DNA of 48,452 nt from Candidatus Bathyarchaeota archaeon (GTDB taxonomy: Archaea > Thermoproteota > Bathyarchaeia > 40CM-2-53-6 > DTGE01): assembly GCA_018396725.1 (NCBI GenBank), contig JAGTRC010000003.1, positions 1 through 48,452 of the forward strand. Direction: 5' to 3'. Position numbers and translations under genes: made by a program. This document shows positions 32,632 to 40,592 of this stretch, one piece after another. Numbering within the stretch: position 1 is the stretch's first letter; every line of letters begins with the position of its first letter. Below the pieces are notes generated by a model. It saw only the letters and a list, made by a program, of their open reading frames with translations, searched no databases and had not been told where the DNA came from.

Positions 32632-33069
32632 TTAGGTCTGAGTTAGTTTGCTTTCAAGATCCGGATACGTTATTGTTTTTATGAATTTGCTCGCTGCCCT
32701 CCTTAATTTTTCGTCTTCGGTTACTAGGGTGGCTTCCGCGTTTCTAGCAGTTATAATATACGAGGCGTCGTAGAAGGTTAGTCCTTCTTTATGGGCTATT
32801 TGGAGTGTGCTGGAAAAATCTAGTTTTGTGAATTCTATCGGTTTAATCACGCCCCTTATGGCTAGGTCCTTTATTGCGGTGGCGGCGTCTATGGCGTCCT
32901 CTATGGATATCGATTTCAATAATGTTGAAAGCTTCCAGAGGCTGTTACAGGCTTCATATACGGCCAGGTCTGTGGTAGCCAGGTCTGCACGTGAGGCTTC
33001 TAATATTAGCTGTCTGCCCCTTCTGGTGACCAATGGCAAAAGTGCTGAAGCATCAAGTAAATACTTCAA
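32632..33069 (-). CDS. VapC-type PIN-domain toxin
   Basis: A 145-residue PIN-domain protein. The start MKYLLDASALLPLVTRRGR carries the first acidic residue. Others follow in LATTDLAVYEACNSLWKL, in LTFYDASYIITARN and in TLVTEDEKLRRAA. All four Mg-binding acidic positions appear present, so it is probably an active RNase toxin. It overlaps the upstream antitoxin gene by 4 bp. The module sits inside a segment bordered by direct repeats and is less GC-rich than the flanking genes, which suggests it was inserted. Confidence 0.85.
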   Translation of the reverse strand: MKYLLDASALLPLVTRRGRQLILEASRADLATTDLAVYEACNSLWKLSTLLKSISIEDAIDAATAIKDLAIRGVIKPIEFTKLDFSSTLQIAHKEGLTFYDASYIITARNAEATLVTEDEKLRRAASKFIKTITYPDLESKLTQT

Positions 33070-33290
33070 TGCACCTCCCTATCTTCACGCACAAGCTTAG
33101 CTACCAATTTCGGATCAATTTTATCGTTTAGGCGCTCTCTCAACCGCTCCAGTCTTTCCCCAAGATCCTTCAATTCTAGCTCCATAAGATATTTGTCAAG
33201 CAATTTTCTTACAGTCTCACTAATGTTAACGTTATATTTTTCCAGCTTCTCCTTTATTTCCTTCGCAACCCTAATAGTTATAACGCTCAT
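33066..33290 (-). CDS. VapB-type RHH antitoxin
   Basis: A 74-residue protein: MSVITIRVAKEIKEKLEKYN, then ISETVRKLLDKYLMELE, the strand-helix-helix of a ribbon-helix-helix domain, followed by a charged helical tail that would bind the toxin. It precedes the PIN toxin with a 4-bp overlap, the usual antitoxin-first order. Just upstream GTATTACATACTGTAATAC (33298-33316) contains a strong inverted repeat, a likely operator. Confidence 0.85.
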   Translation of the reverse strand: MSVITIRVAKEIKEKLEKYNVNISETVRKLLDKYLMELELKDLGERLERLRERLNDKIDPKLVAKLVREDREVH

Positions 33291-33297
33291 GTCTACC

Positions 33298-33316
33298 GTA
33301 TTACATACTGTAATAC
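33298..33316 (-). promoter_or_regulatory. Palindromic operator upstream of vapB
   Basis: GTATTACATACTGTAATAC has GTATTAC/GTAATAC as an exact inverted repeat around ATACT. It starts 8 bp before the antitoxin gene, as expected for RHH autoregulation. Confidence 0.55.
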
Positions 33317-33423
33317 AATCTTATAAAGATTCAGCCTTCTACACCAAGGCTTCATTCGAACACGTTACACCTATAGCCTTCTTATTTTTCCTGGCCCTGG
33401 CCGGCATATTTCGCCTTGGCGTG

Positions 33424-33858
33424 TTAGGCGCCATATGGCGTTTCAGCAGCCGCCTTCTCTAAGCCTTGCTCTTCATAAGCCTGTTCAGCGACTCCTTCTA
33501 TTGGGATTATTTGGCTTGGAAGATTTTCCACTAGCCATTTCATAGCTTGGTTTAGGCCTTTCGCCTGTATTGTTTGGAGTCTCCAAAGCTCTTTTTTGGT
33601 GCAGGCGCTTCTGTCTGCGTTTGAAATGCTTGGATGCCTATTGGGGCTTGCCTTGTTTGCTGCTGGTAATCCAGTTATGGTTTGGCTTAGCTTTCTCCTT
33701 TAGTAGTTCTAAATGGTATAAAGCCTTCCAATACTTCTAGAACCCTTACGGATTTCCACCACAGCCCAATTCTTTAAAACGCTTAGCGCTTCATTAGGAG
33801 TCAACTTTACCAGCTTCGAGGGAGATCCGCCACAGCCCTCAACAAAATCCGCCAGCAT
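33424..33858 (-). pseudogene. Broken unidentified gene inside the repeat-flanked segment
   Basis: ATG 33858, preceded by a TATA-like TTTATAT, opens a frame MLADFVEGCGGSPSKLVKL, TPNEALSVLKNWAVVEIRK, ending at TAG 33709-33711. A second stop follows at 33700-33702. The same frame then runs to 33424 and ends ELWRLQTIQAKGLNQAMKWL, VENLPSQIIPIEGVAEQAYE, EQGLEKAAAETPYGA. Another frame between them reads like a Gln/Pro linker (GIQAFQTQTEAPAPKK), so indels are likely as well as stops. No family recognised. AT-richer than the surroundings. Confidence 0.5.
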
Positions 33859-33918
33859 ATAAATCCTGGGAGCGATCCTGAAGGTGAGGGGAAACGGGGA
33901 GGATTACCCCCTCCCTCC

Positions 33919-34051
33919 GATCCCTTCTTCATCGGTGACCGCACCACCACGCTATGGTTAGGGCCAGGGTCTTCGCGAGGGCTAATAGGCTGCTTATGGT
34001 CACGTACTCGTCGGGTGCATGGGCGTTCCCCCCTGCAGGCCCGAAGACTAG
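33919..34051. repeat. Direct repeat copy B (3' end of intact M20 gene)
   Basis: Partner of 32421-32552, containing the last 41 codons of the intact M20 peptidase and about 10 bp beyond its stop. The distance from copy A start is about 1.5 kb. Confidence 0.85.
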
Positions 34052-35233
34052 GACGGGCGTCCTACTGTACTTCGTGAATATGAAGGCGTCGCATGGGAAG
34101 GGGGCGCCCCTCACCACGCCTTCCCTGCCGGTGGCCCTCATGAAGGCCTCCTCCACCGTCTTCACTATGGGATGGTTCCTATCTATCTCGCTGGGCTCGA
34201 CTATGCGCCTGATGTATGGTTCTGAGCTGCGGATCGTCGGGGGATTCCTGGATAGGATGGGATCCGTCTCCACCACCGCCCTCATGAAGCCTAGGAACTC
34301 CCTATCGAACTCCTCCTCGCTGGTGCCGGGGTAGAACTGGGGTCCCACGAGGAGCCAGCAGTCCCTGGGCAACCCCAAGGCCCCCTCAGGCTCAACCTCC
34401 CCCGCCTTCAACTTCTTAATCAACACTGGGAGGGGTATGGGCTCATCCCTGTAGAGGGGATGCCTAGGCGTCCTCTCGTTCCGGATCACCTCGTAGTTCC
34501 GCAGGGCCTCTATGATCCTAGCCATGCCGTACACCGGGTTGGTGGGCTCATAGCCGGTGTAGGGCATCCCCGGAACCCCCTCTATGGTTATGAGCCAGTT
34601 CTTATCCCCCCGGTTGGCGGGGCATATGGCCAGGGATGAGCACTCCATAAGTATGGCGGCGTCGGCCTCGTAGCCTCTAAGCCTGGCGGCCAGGGTTCCA
34701 TTAGCCCCACCGTACTCCTCATCCACGACGCTTTCAAGGATGAGATCCCCCTTAAGCCTCACCCCAGCCTCCAACACGGCCTTAGCCGCTATATAGGCCG
34801 CCGCCAACCCCCCCTTCATGTCGAAGCCTCCCCTACCGTAGATCCTGTCCCCCTCCACGGCCCCGCTGAACGGATCATATCGACTCCAGGGCAGAGGCTC
34901 CTTGGGAGAGGTATCCATGTGGCCTGAGAGGATGAGGGATCTGCCCCCACCCCCCTCCCCCCTGAGGAGGGCGACTACGTTAGGCCTGTCCCTGTAGTCT
35001 CGCCCCTTGAGATAGCCGGGGTGATCCTCGATCCCCTCAACATCGGTGGGCAGGAATACGTCCAGCTCCATACCCAGCTTCGAATACTGCCCGGCGATAT
35101 ACTCCTGCCCCTGTTTCTCATATCCCCGGGGGGGCTTATTCTCCGTGGGTATCTGGATGAGCCTCCTCGTCAAATCTACAAGCTCATCCCTTAGATCGTC
35201 GACGACCCCTAGAACCGCCTCATCCTCAGACAT
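33929..35233 (-). CDS. M20 family metallopeptidase (ArgE/DapE type)
   Basis: A 434-residue zinc amidohydrolase. Seen: ILSGHMDTSPKEPLPWSRYD with the first zinc His and the catalytic Asp, YGRGGFDMKGGLAAAYIAA with the bridging Asp, LESVVDEEYGGANGTLAA with the catalytic Glu pair, and a C-terminal GGNAHAPDEYVTISSLLALA with the last zinc His. The central dimerisation domain is present. Members remove acyl groups or split small peptides (acetylornithine, succinyl-diaminopimelate, carnosine). The substrate is not clear. Its last 40 codons have been duplicated at 32421-32552. No biosynthetic partner genes are adjacent, so a catabolic peptidase is more likely than ArgE. Confidence 0.88.
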   Translation of the reverse strand: MSEDEAVLGVVDDLRDELVDLTRRLIQIPTENKPPRGYEKQGQEYIAGQYSKLGMELDVFLPTDVEGIEDHPGYLKGRDYRDRPNVVALLRGEGGGGRSLILSGHMDTSPKEPLPWSRYDPFSGAVEGDRIYGRGGFDMKGGLAAAYIAAKAVLEAGVRLKGDLILESVVDEEYGGANGTLAARLRGYEADAAILMECSSLAICPANRGDKNWLITIEGVPGMPYTGYEPTNPVYGMARIIEALRNYEVIRNERTPRHPLYRDEPIPLPVLIKKLKAGEVEPEGALGLPRDCWLLVGPQFYPGTSEEEFDREFLGFMRAVVETDPILSRNPPTIRSSEPYIRRIVEPSEIDRNHPIVKTVEEAFMRATGREGVVRGAPFPCDAFIFTKYSRTPVLVFGPAGGNAHAPDEYVTISSLLALAKTLALTIAWWCGHR

Positions 35234-35392
35234 TCAAATCACCCCACTAAAAAGCCTATGAACTCCCACTATATAATATAGGTGTGGCGCGGTCGATCCC
35301 CGGCCCCCAGGTTGATAACCGTTGCCGAGCCGGCGGCGAGCCATAGATGAAATAGATATATAGGTATCATCGCCTTACCCCTACTCCACCGC

Positions 35393-36541
35393 GTGGAGGA
35401 GGCGGTGGGGATGATAGAGGAACTCGAGGTTTTGGAGCCCTTCGAATTCCTGAGGGGTGAGTGTAAGCGTAGGCCGGGGAGGACCCTCTTCCTAGCCCCC
35501 GAGTTCACCCTTCAAATGGTCAACTTCGCCGCAGGCTTCGCGGGGTCACGGGACGAACCATGCGCCTACATAAATACTTATGGAGGGGAGGGGAAGATAC
35601 TCCCAGACTACGTGGTGGAGACGTTAAGGCTCATGGCTGAGCAGGGCTGGATAGATGGGGTAACAGTCCTCGGGATGACCGAGAGGGCCCTGGAGAACAT
35701 GAGGGGGGAGCTCAAGAGGGGAGGGGTGAGGGTTGACGTCGAAGCCCCCTCCCTGATCGAGAGATACGACTTCCCAAGCCTGGTGAAATGGATCGTAAAG
35801 TTCATCCGGGACGTGGGATCCCAGGGCGACAGGCTCATAATAGCGTATGATGAACCCCTCTCAGCCCTCCTAAGCGCGAAGTTGAAGGCCTTCATCCTCC
35901 CCATCCACCGCGAGATGGAAGGGCTGCCAAAGGAGTACCGTGAGATCATAGGGGAGTACGGGGCCAGGGAGGTCATGTTCATCGCCCACGCAAGGGACGT
36001 GGAGGAGTCATGGAGGACCCAGAAGATGCTCCGGGAGCTCGAAGCCATCCAGGACTTGGAGAGCCGGGTTATATCCGGGGACATGTTCACCCTTTCCAGG
36101 GAGGCCAACCTGGCAGCCCTCCCTGAAACTGAGAAATATAAGGGGAGGCTCTGCTTCGTATCGGGGGCCAACGAGATCCCCATATTGACCCCATTAGCGG
36201 TTGAGGTGGATGCCCTAATCATAAGATGCGGATACGACAACTTCGATATACGCTTCCAAACCCTCCTCCATGAGCTCCAGGTTGGGAGATGCGTCATCAC
36301 CGAAGCACCCGACAGGATCGGCCGGGAAGACCTGGACACGTGGTTCTACATATCGACCAGGGCTAGGGGCGCGGTGGAGTCCATCCTGGGAGCCCGAAAC
36401 GTCTACCGTCTATGGGCTAACTGGCCGAGGGATATGATCCTGAGGCTCATGGAGAAGTACAGCTCCCTCGACACCATGGCCCACGTCCTATACTGGGGAC
36501 TAGAGAGGAAAATAATGGAGACCATGTTCAAGATAGCCTAA
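35393..36541 (+). CDS. Unrecognised conserved-looking protein
   Basis: A 382-residue soluble protein starting at GTG. It is not recognised. It has alternating strand/helix segments as in alpha/beta proteins: GRTLFLAPEFTLQMVNFAAG, WIDGVTVLGMTERALENMRG, DRLIIAYDEPLSALLSAKLK, GRLCFVSGANEIPILTPLAV, VDALIIRCGYDNFDIRFQTL. Repeated short hydrophobic strands followed by acidic loops (AYDEP, SGANE, RCGYD) could mark an active site, but no known motif fits. The C-terminus is helical (IMETMFKIA). There are no membrane segments or signal peptide. It is monocistronic; the neighbours are an M20 peptidase (divergent) and another unknown gene (convergent). Confidence 0.7.
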   Translation: MEEAVGMIEELEVLEPFEFLRGECKRRPGRTLFLAPEFTLQMVNFAAGFAGSRDEPCAYINTYGGEGKILPDYVVETLRLMAEQGWIDGVTVLGMTERALENMRGELKRGGVRVDVEAPSLIERYDFPSLVKWIVKFIRDVGSQGDRLIIAYDEPLSALLSAKLKAFILPIHREMEGLPKEYREIIGEYGAREVMFIAHARDVEESWRTQKMLRELEAIQDLESRVISGDMFTLSREANLAALPETEKYKGRLCFVSGANEIPILTPLAVEVDALIIRCGYDNFDIRFQTLLHELQVGRCVITEAPDRIGREDLDTWFYISTRARGAVESILGARNVYRLWANWPRDMILRLMEKYSSLDTMAHVLYWGLERKIMETMFKIA

Positions 36542-36722
36542 AAACCATAGGGGAGGCGGATAATACCGGATCCCCAGATCTAAACCGGTGGGGGGAGAGC
36601 TTACCCCGCCTAGACTGGGCGTGTATGCATGGAGGGGCTGAGGACGGATAGGATGGGATTCCCCGATGGGTTACGGGGATCCTGCACACGCCCTCAGGTG
36701 AAGTTTTAAGGGGGTGGGCTAG

Positions 36723-37937
36723 CTAAAGTTTCTCTATGAGCGCGTTCAACCCTTCCTCTATGGATTTCATCTCGCCTAGGAACTCGCCCGTCAACTCCTC
36801 AGGGGGAAGCCATATAGTCTTCGATCCCGGTATGGGCTTGTCGGGTACGTTGACCATGCCCTTCAAAGGCTTATATTCATATCTCATCTCGGGGATCAAC
36901 TCGCTCAGGGGGTAGTGCATGCATGGCCAGCCGCCGCTCGGCAGCTGGTTATCCATGAAGGTGAATATGGCCACCTTCCTGGCTACCTCGTAGGCCTCCT
37001 TGATGTCCCCTATGTCCCCTCCATATTTCACAAGTATTCTCAGGAGCTCTCCTGCACCCCAGCCTACTTTGCATTTGCTCGGCCATAGATAGGTGTATAG
37101 GGGCATGGAAGACTCGAACCTGAGGAGGGCTAGGGCTGAATCCAGGTAGGGCTCCGGATCGTCCAAGGAGCTCCAATCCTCCCGGAGCTTCTCGTAGAGG
37201 ACCGCTAGATAAGCCATGCACGTCCCTACATGCCAGAACTCCTGTTTCGGATCCCTGTTATCCACGACCTTAGCTATCTTCTCCCCGGGGTCCACACGGG
37301 TTATAAGCTCGCCCTCAGGCGTCATCTGTGTGTACATGCAGCCCTGCCTCATATGATCCTTGTTGGCCTCCACCAGCCTGAGTATCCACCTCCCAGCCTT
37401 GACGGCCTCCTCCCTCCTCCCCAGGGCGACCATCAGGTGGCCGAAGAACGTCGTGTTCAGGGAGCCTATGCTCTCCTGCTCCTCTATCCTCTCAGGATCG
37501 TCCCCGATGTAGTTGAAGACCCCCCCGGAGCTGTGCTGATACTGGAGTATACGATGGATGACCTTATCATCCCTCGCTATGGGATGGCCTATCCAAGCCG
37601 CCACCTTAAGGAAGGTTAAAGGCCTGTAGAGGCGCTGCATCACCTGATATTCAGGGCCCTCCTCGGGGAAGTAGAAGTCGCCGCTGGGCTGGAGGGCCTC
37701 ATCCACAACCCAGTCCAGGATCCTCCATATGAGGCGGCGATCCACCCCCGAAGCATACATGCCCCAGCAGGCTTTATGCACGTAGTCCAGGTTCCTCTCA
37801 TGGGCTATGGGGCCGTTGGGGTGGACGCGCCCCGCGAGGAAAGCCCCTCCCTCGGCGAGGGAGACCCTCACAGCCCCGAGGAGATGCCTGAACTCCCCCT
37901 CCCTAGCCTTTAAGACGTTAAGGTTCGAGGATGCCAT
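36723..37937 (-). CDS. Alpha/alpha-toroid-like protein of unknown function
   Basis: A 404-residue protein made of successive helix pairs, many ending in Gly/Trp-rich turns (YVHKACWGMYASG, YQHSSGGVFNYIGDD, GCMYTQMTPEGELITR, DNQLPSGGWPCMHYP). This resembles the six-barrel toroid of terpene cyclases, prenyltransferase beta subunits and related enzymes; QLPSGGWP is like a QW-type motif. No DxDD motif is evident, and there is no secretion signal. It could be a cyclase-like enzyme or a carbohydrate-binding toroid. The function is not assigned. It faces the unknown gene at 35393 with a gene-free gap of 180 bp between the stops. Confidence 0.55.
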   Translation of the reverse strand: MASSNLNVLKAREGEFRHLLGAVRVSLAEGGAFLAGRVHPNGPIAHERNLDYVHKACWGMYASGVDRRLIWRILDWVVDEALQPSGDFYFPEEGPEYQVMQRLYRPLTFLKVAAWIGHPIARDDKVIHRILQYQHSSGGVFNYIGDDPERIEEQESIGSLNTTFFGHLMVALGRREEAVKAGRWILRLVEANKDHMRQGCMYTQMTPEGELITRVDPGEKIAKVVDNRDPKQEFWHVGTCMAYLAVLYEKLREDWSSLDDPEPYLDSALALLRFESSMPLYTYLWPSKCKVGWGAGELLRILVKYGGDIGDIKEAYEVARKVAIFTFMDNQLPSGGWPCMHYPLSELIPEMRYEYKPLKGMVNVPDKPIPGSKTIWLPPEELTGEFLGEMKSIEEGLNALIEKL

Positions 37938-38128
37938 CCCTCCTCCGCTCCCTAGGCTAACCCGTATACATTTGGCGGTGAAGGTATAAAAAAGGATCGA
38001 TGGTTAGAGGGCCCTCGACGACCCTTTTTCACCCTCAGCTGGATCCACGGCCGCAGGGTCTCCATGCATCCCCGCCGCATGGCATGGGAGGCCCCCTTCA
38101 TCCTCCACGCGGCGATCCCAGGTTTGCC

Positions 38129-39784
38129 CTATCTCCTCCCGGTTGGGGGCGGTGGGGGCCTCCTGAACGCCCTGAGCGTTGAGGGGGGCTTCCCCCGAGG
38201 CCTCGGGGGTGGCGTCTTCCTGTACACCCTTATGTCGTAGTATCTTCCGCATCTCGGACAATACCATCTCCTCGCCACCCGGGAGTATCCCAGGGGGCTA
38301 CCGCACCTCGGGCACCTATGGGCTACCACCGGTTTCTTAGCCACGAAGTATTTAGCGTAGGTTATCCCGGCTAGGGTGATCACCACGACTATGATTAGTA
38401 GGACGATGATCCACCAGAATTCCCCTATGGGCTGCTTTACTTCAACCAACCCCGACGCCGTGTTATCGGCCCTGTTCGACTCCCATATCCGGTTGTCGGG
38501 ATCCGCCTTCACGGTTATCCTGTAGATGCCCGGGTCCACGTCGCTCGTGTTCCATTGGATCAGGAGCGTCGTGGATCCACCTGGATTGAGGGTTATCTCC
38601 CTGCTGTCTATCAATGTACCGTTCACGTCGGTTCTAAGCTCGAAGCTGTCCCTTACGATCCCATGGTTCAGCAGGCTCACGGTCACGTTTACGAGTTCGC
38701 CCTGGGTCACGTTAGGCGTCTCCACGGCGAAGCCCGTGATGGCTATTCCATGATATAGAAACCCCGGCGGGAGGTTTATTATGGCTGAAGCCTTCTCCGC
38801 CGTTATATACTCAACTCTGCAAAGGATCGCAGCCGGGTCCAGCTCCAGGGCCTCCTCCGCCCTGGCCGTGTAGGTTACCTCCCAGCTCTCGCCGACCTTC
38901 AAGGTCCCCACGTTCCATCTAAACGTTAAGCCCGCCTCGCTGGTGGATTCCTCGTCGGGCGCCTTAGAAGCATCCCTATTATAGGCTAGGAAGGGGGGCA
39001 GCGTCTCGGTCACGACTATGTTGGTGCCCGCGAAGGAGAGCTTCGTAGCTATCTCCCTGTAGATGCCCTCCAACTCCTCGGATTTAGCCGCGAAATAGTA
39101 TTCTCCACCGGTGGTTTCAGCTATGAGTTGGAGGACCCTCTCGTTTACATCCGCCCCCAACCCCACGGTGTAGATGATTATCCCCCTCCTCTTACATTCC
39201 AGGGCTAGCGCCTCGAACTCCGAGTCGGGGAGCTCCGTGGGGAAGTTGTGGAGGCCGTCCGTGAGGAGCACCTCCACCAAGGGGGCTTCAGCCCTAGGCG
39301 AGTATAATAGGAGCTGGTTCGCGGCCAGGATGGCGTCGTATATGTCGGTGGCCCCCTGGGCCTTGGCGGCGTCTATCTGCCGCTTCAAGGCCTCCTTGTT
39401 CGCAGCCGTCATATAGGTGAGGTTCACCGAGGATATCCTATAGTTATAGTAGACTAGGCCTGCGCGGTCCTTCTCATCCATATAGTCCAGAAATATCTTA
39501 GCGGCCTCCTTGGCGTCCCTGATCTTCGACCCCAACATGCTCCCGGACCTGTCTAGGATTAGGACCACGTCCACAGGGGTAGGGATCACGCCGCCCGCGC
39601 CCCTGAGGCTTATGGTCACCTCAACGACCCCATCCTTCTCAACCCTGGAGGGCGTAACGGTCTTGGAGGCCTCCACGTGGGGGAACTCCTCCTGGGCGTT
39701 CACCCTCACCGTGAAGCCGGTATCGGCTGTGAAAGAGACGGCTATTACGAGGAGGAGCAGCAGCGGGAGCACTATCTTCCTCAA
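38129..39784 (-). CDS. VWA/CARDB surface protein with TM and zinc ribbon
   Basis: A 551-residue protein. Signal peptide: IVLPLLLLLVIAVSFTADTG. A von Willebrand A domain (residues about 70-245) has an intact MIDAS: LILDRSGSMLGSKI, with DIYDAILAANQL and LLTDGLHNFP. A linker and beta-rich region precede a CARDB domain (GFAVETPNVTQGELVNVTVS, ESNRADNTASGLVEV). A membrane helix (FWWIIVLLIIVVVITLAGIT) follows, then a cytosolic zinc ribbon, HRCPRCG-x(n)-RWYCPRCG, and a Pro/Arg-rich tail. VWA domains mediate metal-dependent protein binding, so this is probably an adhesion or surface-assembly protein. A GGAG-repeat ribosome site (minus strand, 39790-39815) lies before the start. Confidence 0.82.
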   Translation of the reverse strand: MRKIVLPLLLLLVIAVSFTADTGFTVRVNAQEEFPHVEASKTVTPSRVEKDGVVEVTISLRGAGGVIPTPVDVVLILDRSGSMLGSKIRDAKEAAKIFLDYMDEKDRAGLVYYNYRISSVNLTYMTAANKEALKRQIDAAKAQGATDIYDAILAANQLLLYSPRAEAPLVEVLLTDGLHNFPTELPDSEFEALALECKRRGIIIYTVGLGADVNERVLQLIAETTGGEYYFAAKSEELEGIYREIATKLSFAGTNIVVTETLPPFLAYNRDASKAPDEESTSEAGLTFRWNVGTLKVGESWEVTYTARAEEALELDPAAILCRVEYITAEKASAIINLPPGFLYHGIAITGFAVETPNVTQGELVNVTVSLLNHGIVRDSFELRTDVNGTLIDSREITLNPGGSTTLLIQWNTSDVDPGIYRITVKADPDNRIWESNRADNTASGLVEVKQPIGEFWWIIVLLIIVVVITLAGITYAKYFVAKKPVVAHRCPRCGSPLGYSRVARRWYCPRCGRYYDIRVYRKTPPPRPRGKPPSTLRAFRRPPPPPTGRR

Positions 39785-40032
39785 CTCTGATCCTTCTCCT
39801 TCTCCTTCTCCTTAATATTCACCCGATTTGGATTAGTATCATTTTTAATATAATGGAGTAAAGATTTAACTTTAAGCTTTAAGCGTTTAACAAGTATAGA
39901 TGTGATTTAAAGTTAAAATCGAAACCGCCATTTACCCGAACAAGTTTAACCGGGCGGGGCGCAGCTCTAAACGAGGCTTGAAGGGGTCCTGCTCCAATCG
40001 AAGGCCTCCAAAGCTCGCTGGGATAAGCTCAA

Positions 40033-40374
40033 TTAGATGGACTGCCTCCACGCAAACTCGTCCAGCGCCCTCTCCACCTCCGCCATACGAGCCAGGGCTG
40101 ACGCCCCGCCCACGAGGACGGCTACACCAGCCGCCTCGGAGACCTCATCCCTGGTAGCCCCAGCCGCCAGGCTCCTCTGAACATACACGGCCACGCAGGA
40201 TTCACACCCAGCCGCTAGAGCCGCTGCGAGGGCTATAAGCCCCTTAGTCTTAGCGTCCAAGGCTCCATCCTCAAGGATGGCATCCATGAACGTCGAGAAA
40301 CCTTCGGCGGCCCTGGGATTACCCTTGGACAAGGCTTCGAAACCCCCCTTGAAATCCTCCACACGCCTCCGCAT
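40033..40374 (-). CDS. Carboxymuconolactone decarboxylase-like (AhpD fold) protein
   Basis: A 113-residue all-helical protein with the AhpD/CMD signature: LIALAAALAAGCESCVAVYV, in which Cys-x-x-Cys (CESC) could be redox-active, followed by AGATRDEVSEAAGVAVLVGG. Stand-alone domains of this family act as alkylhydroperoxidase-like thiol peroxidases or unknown hydrolases. The typical catalytic His three residues after the second Cys (CxxCxxxH) is not present here; the residues are VAVYVQ, so activity could differ. Monocistronic, upstream of it on the same strand are the suf genes. Confidence 0.8.
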   Translation of the reverse strand: MRRRVEDFKGGFEALSKGNPRAAEGFSTFMDAILEDGALDAKTKGLIALAAALAAGCESCVAVYVQRSLAAGATRDEVSEAAGVAVLVGGASALARMAEVERALDEFAWRQSI

Positions 40375-40447
40375 CCCATAAACCCTCCAAGCTTCAACGG
40401 AGATAATAATCCCTTCACGATCATATATGGATTGCCCGTAAGCCGGC

Positions 40448-40567
40448 CTATGGGATGGGCGGGGCCTCCAGGCGGTCCCGCTCGGATTCCGGAACCCTCC
40501 AGCTGGGATGCAGCCTCAACGCGGCCTCGAGGAGTAGCCTTCCAGCCGCCCCCATCCAATCCACCAC
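40448..40567 (-). CDS. Possible small protein after sufBD
   Basis: A 39-codon frame follows SufBD by about 25 bp on the same strand: GTG GTG or ATG start, then DWMGAAGRLLLEAALRLHPS and ERDRLEAPPIP. Codon use is GC3-rich like the neighbours, which supports coding, but there is no family match. It may be a small accessory peptide of the suf operon or chance. Confidence 0.25.
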   Translation of the reverse strand: MVDWMGAAGRLLLEAALRLHPSWRVPESERDRLEAPPIP

Positions 40568-40592
40568 ACGTGTATGGTCGACTTCTCTCACC

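Noticed and set aside
38004-38267. Minus frame overlapping the VWA protein end
   Set aside because: Overlaps the Pro/Arg tail in another frame; low-complexity shadow.
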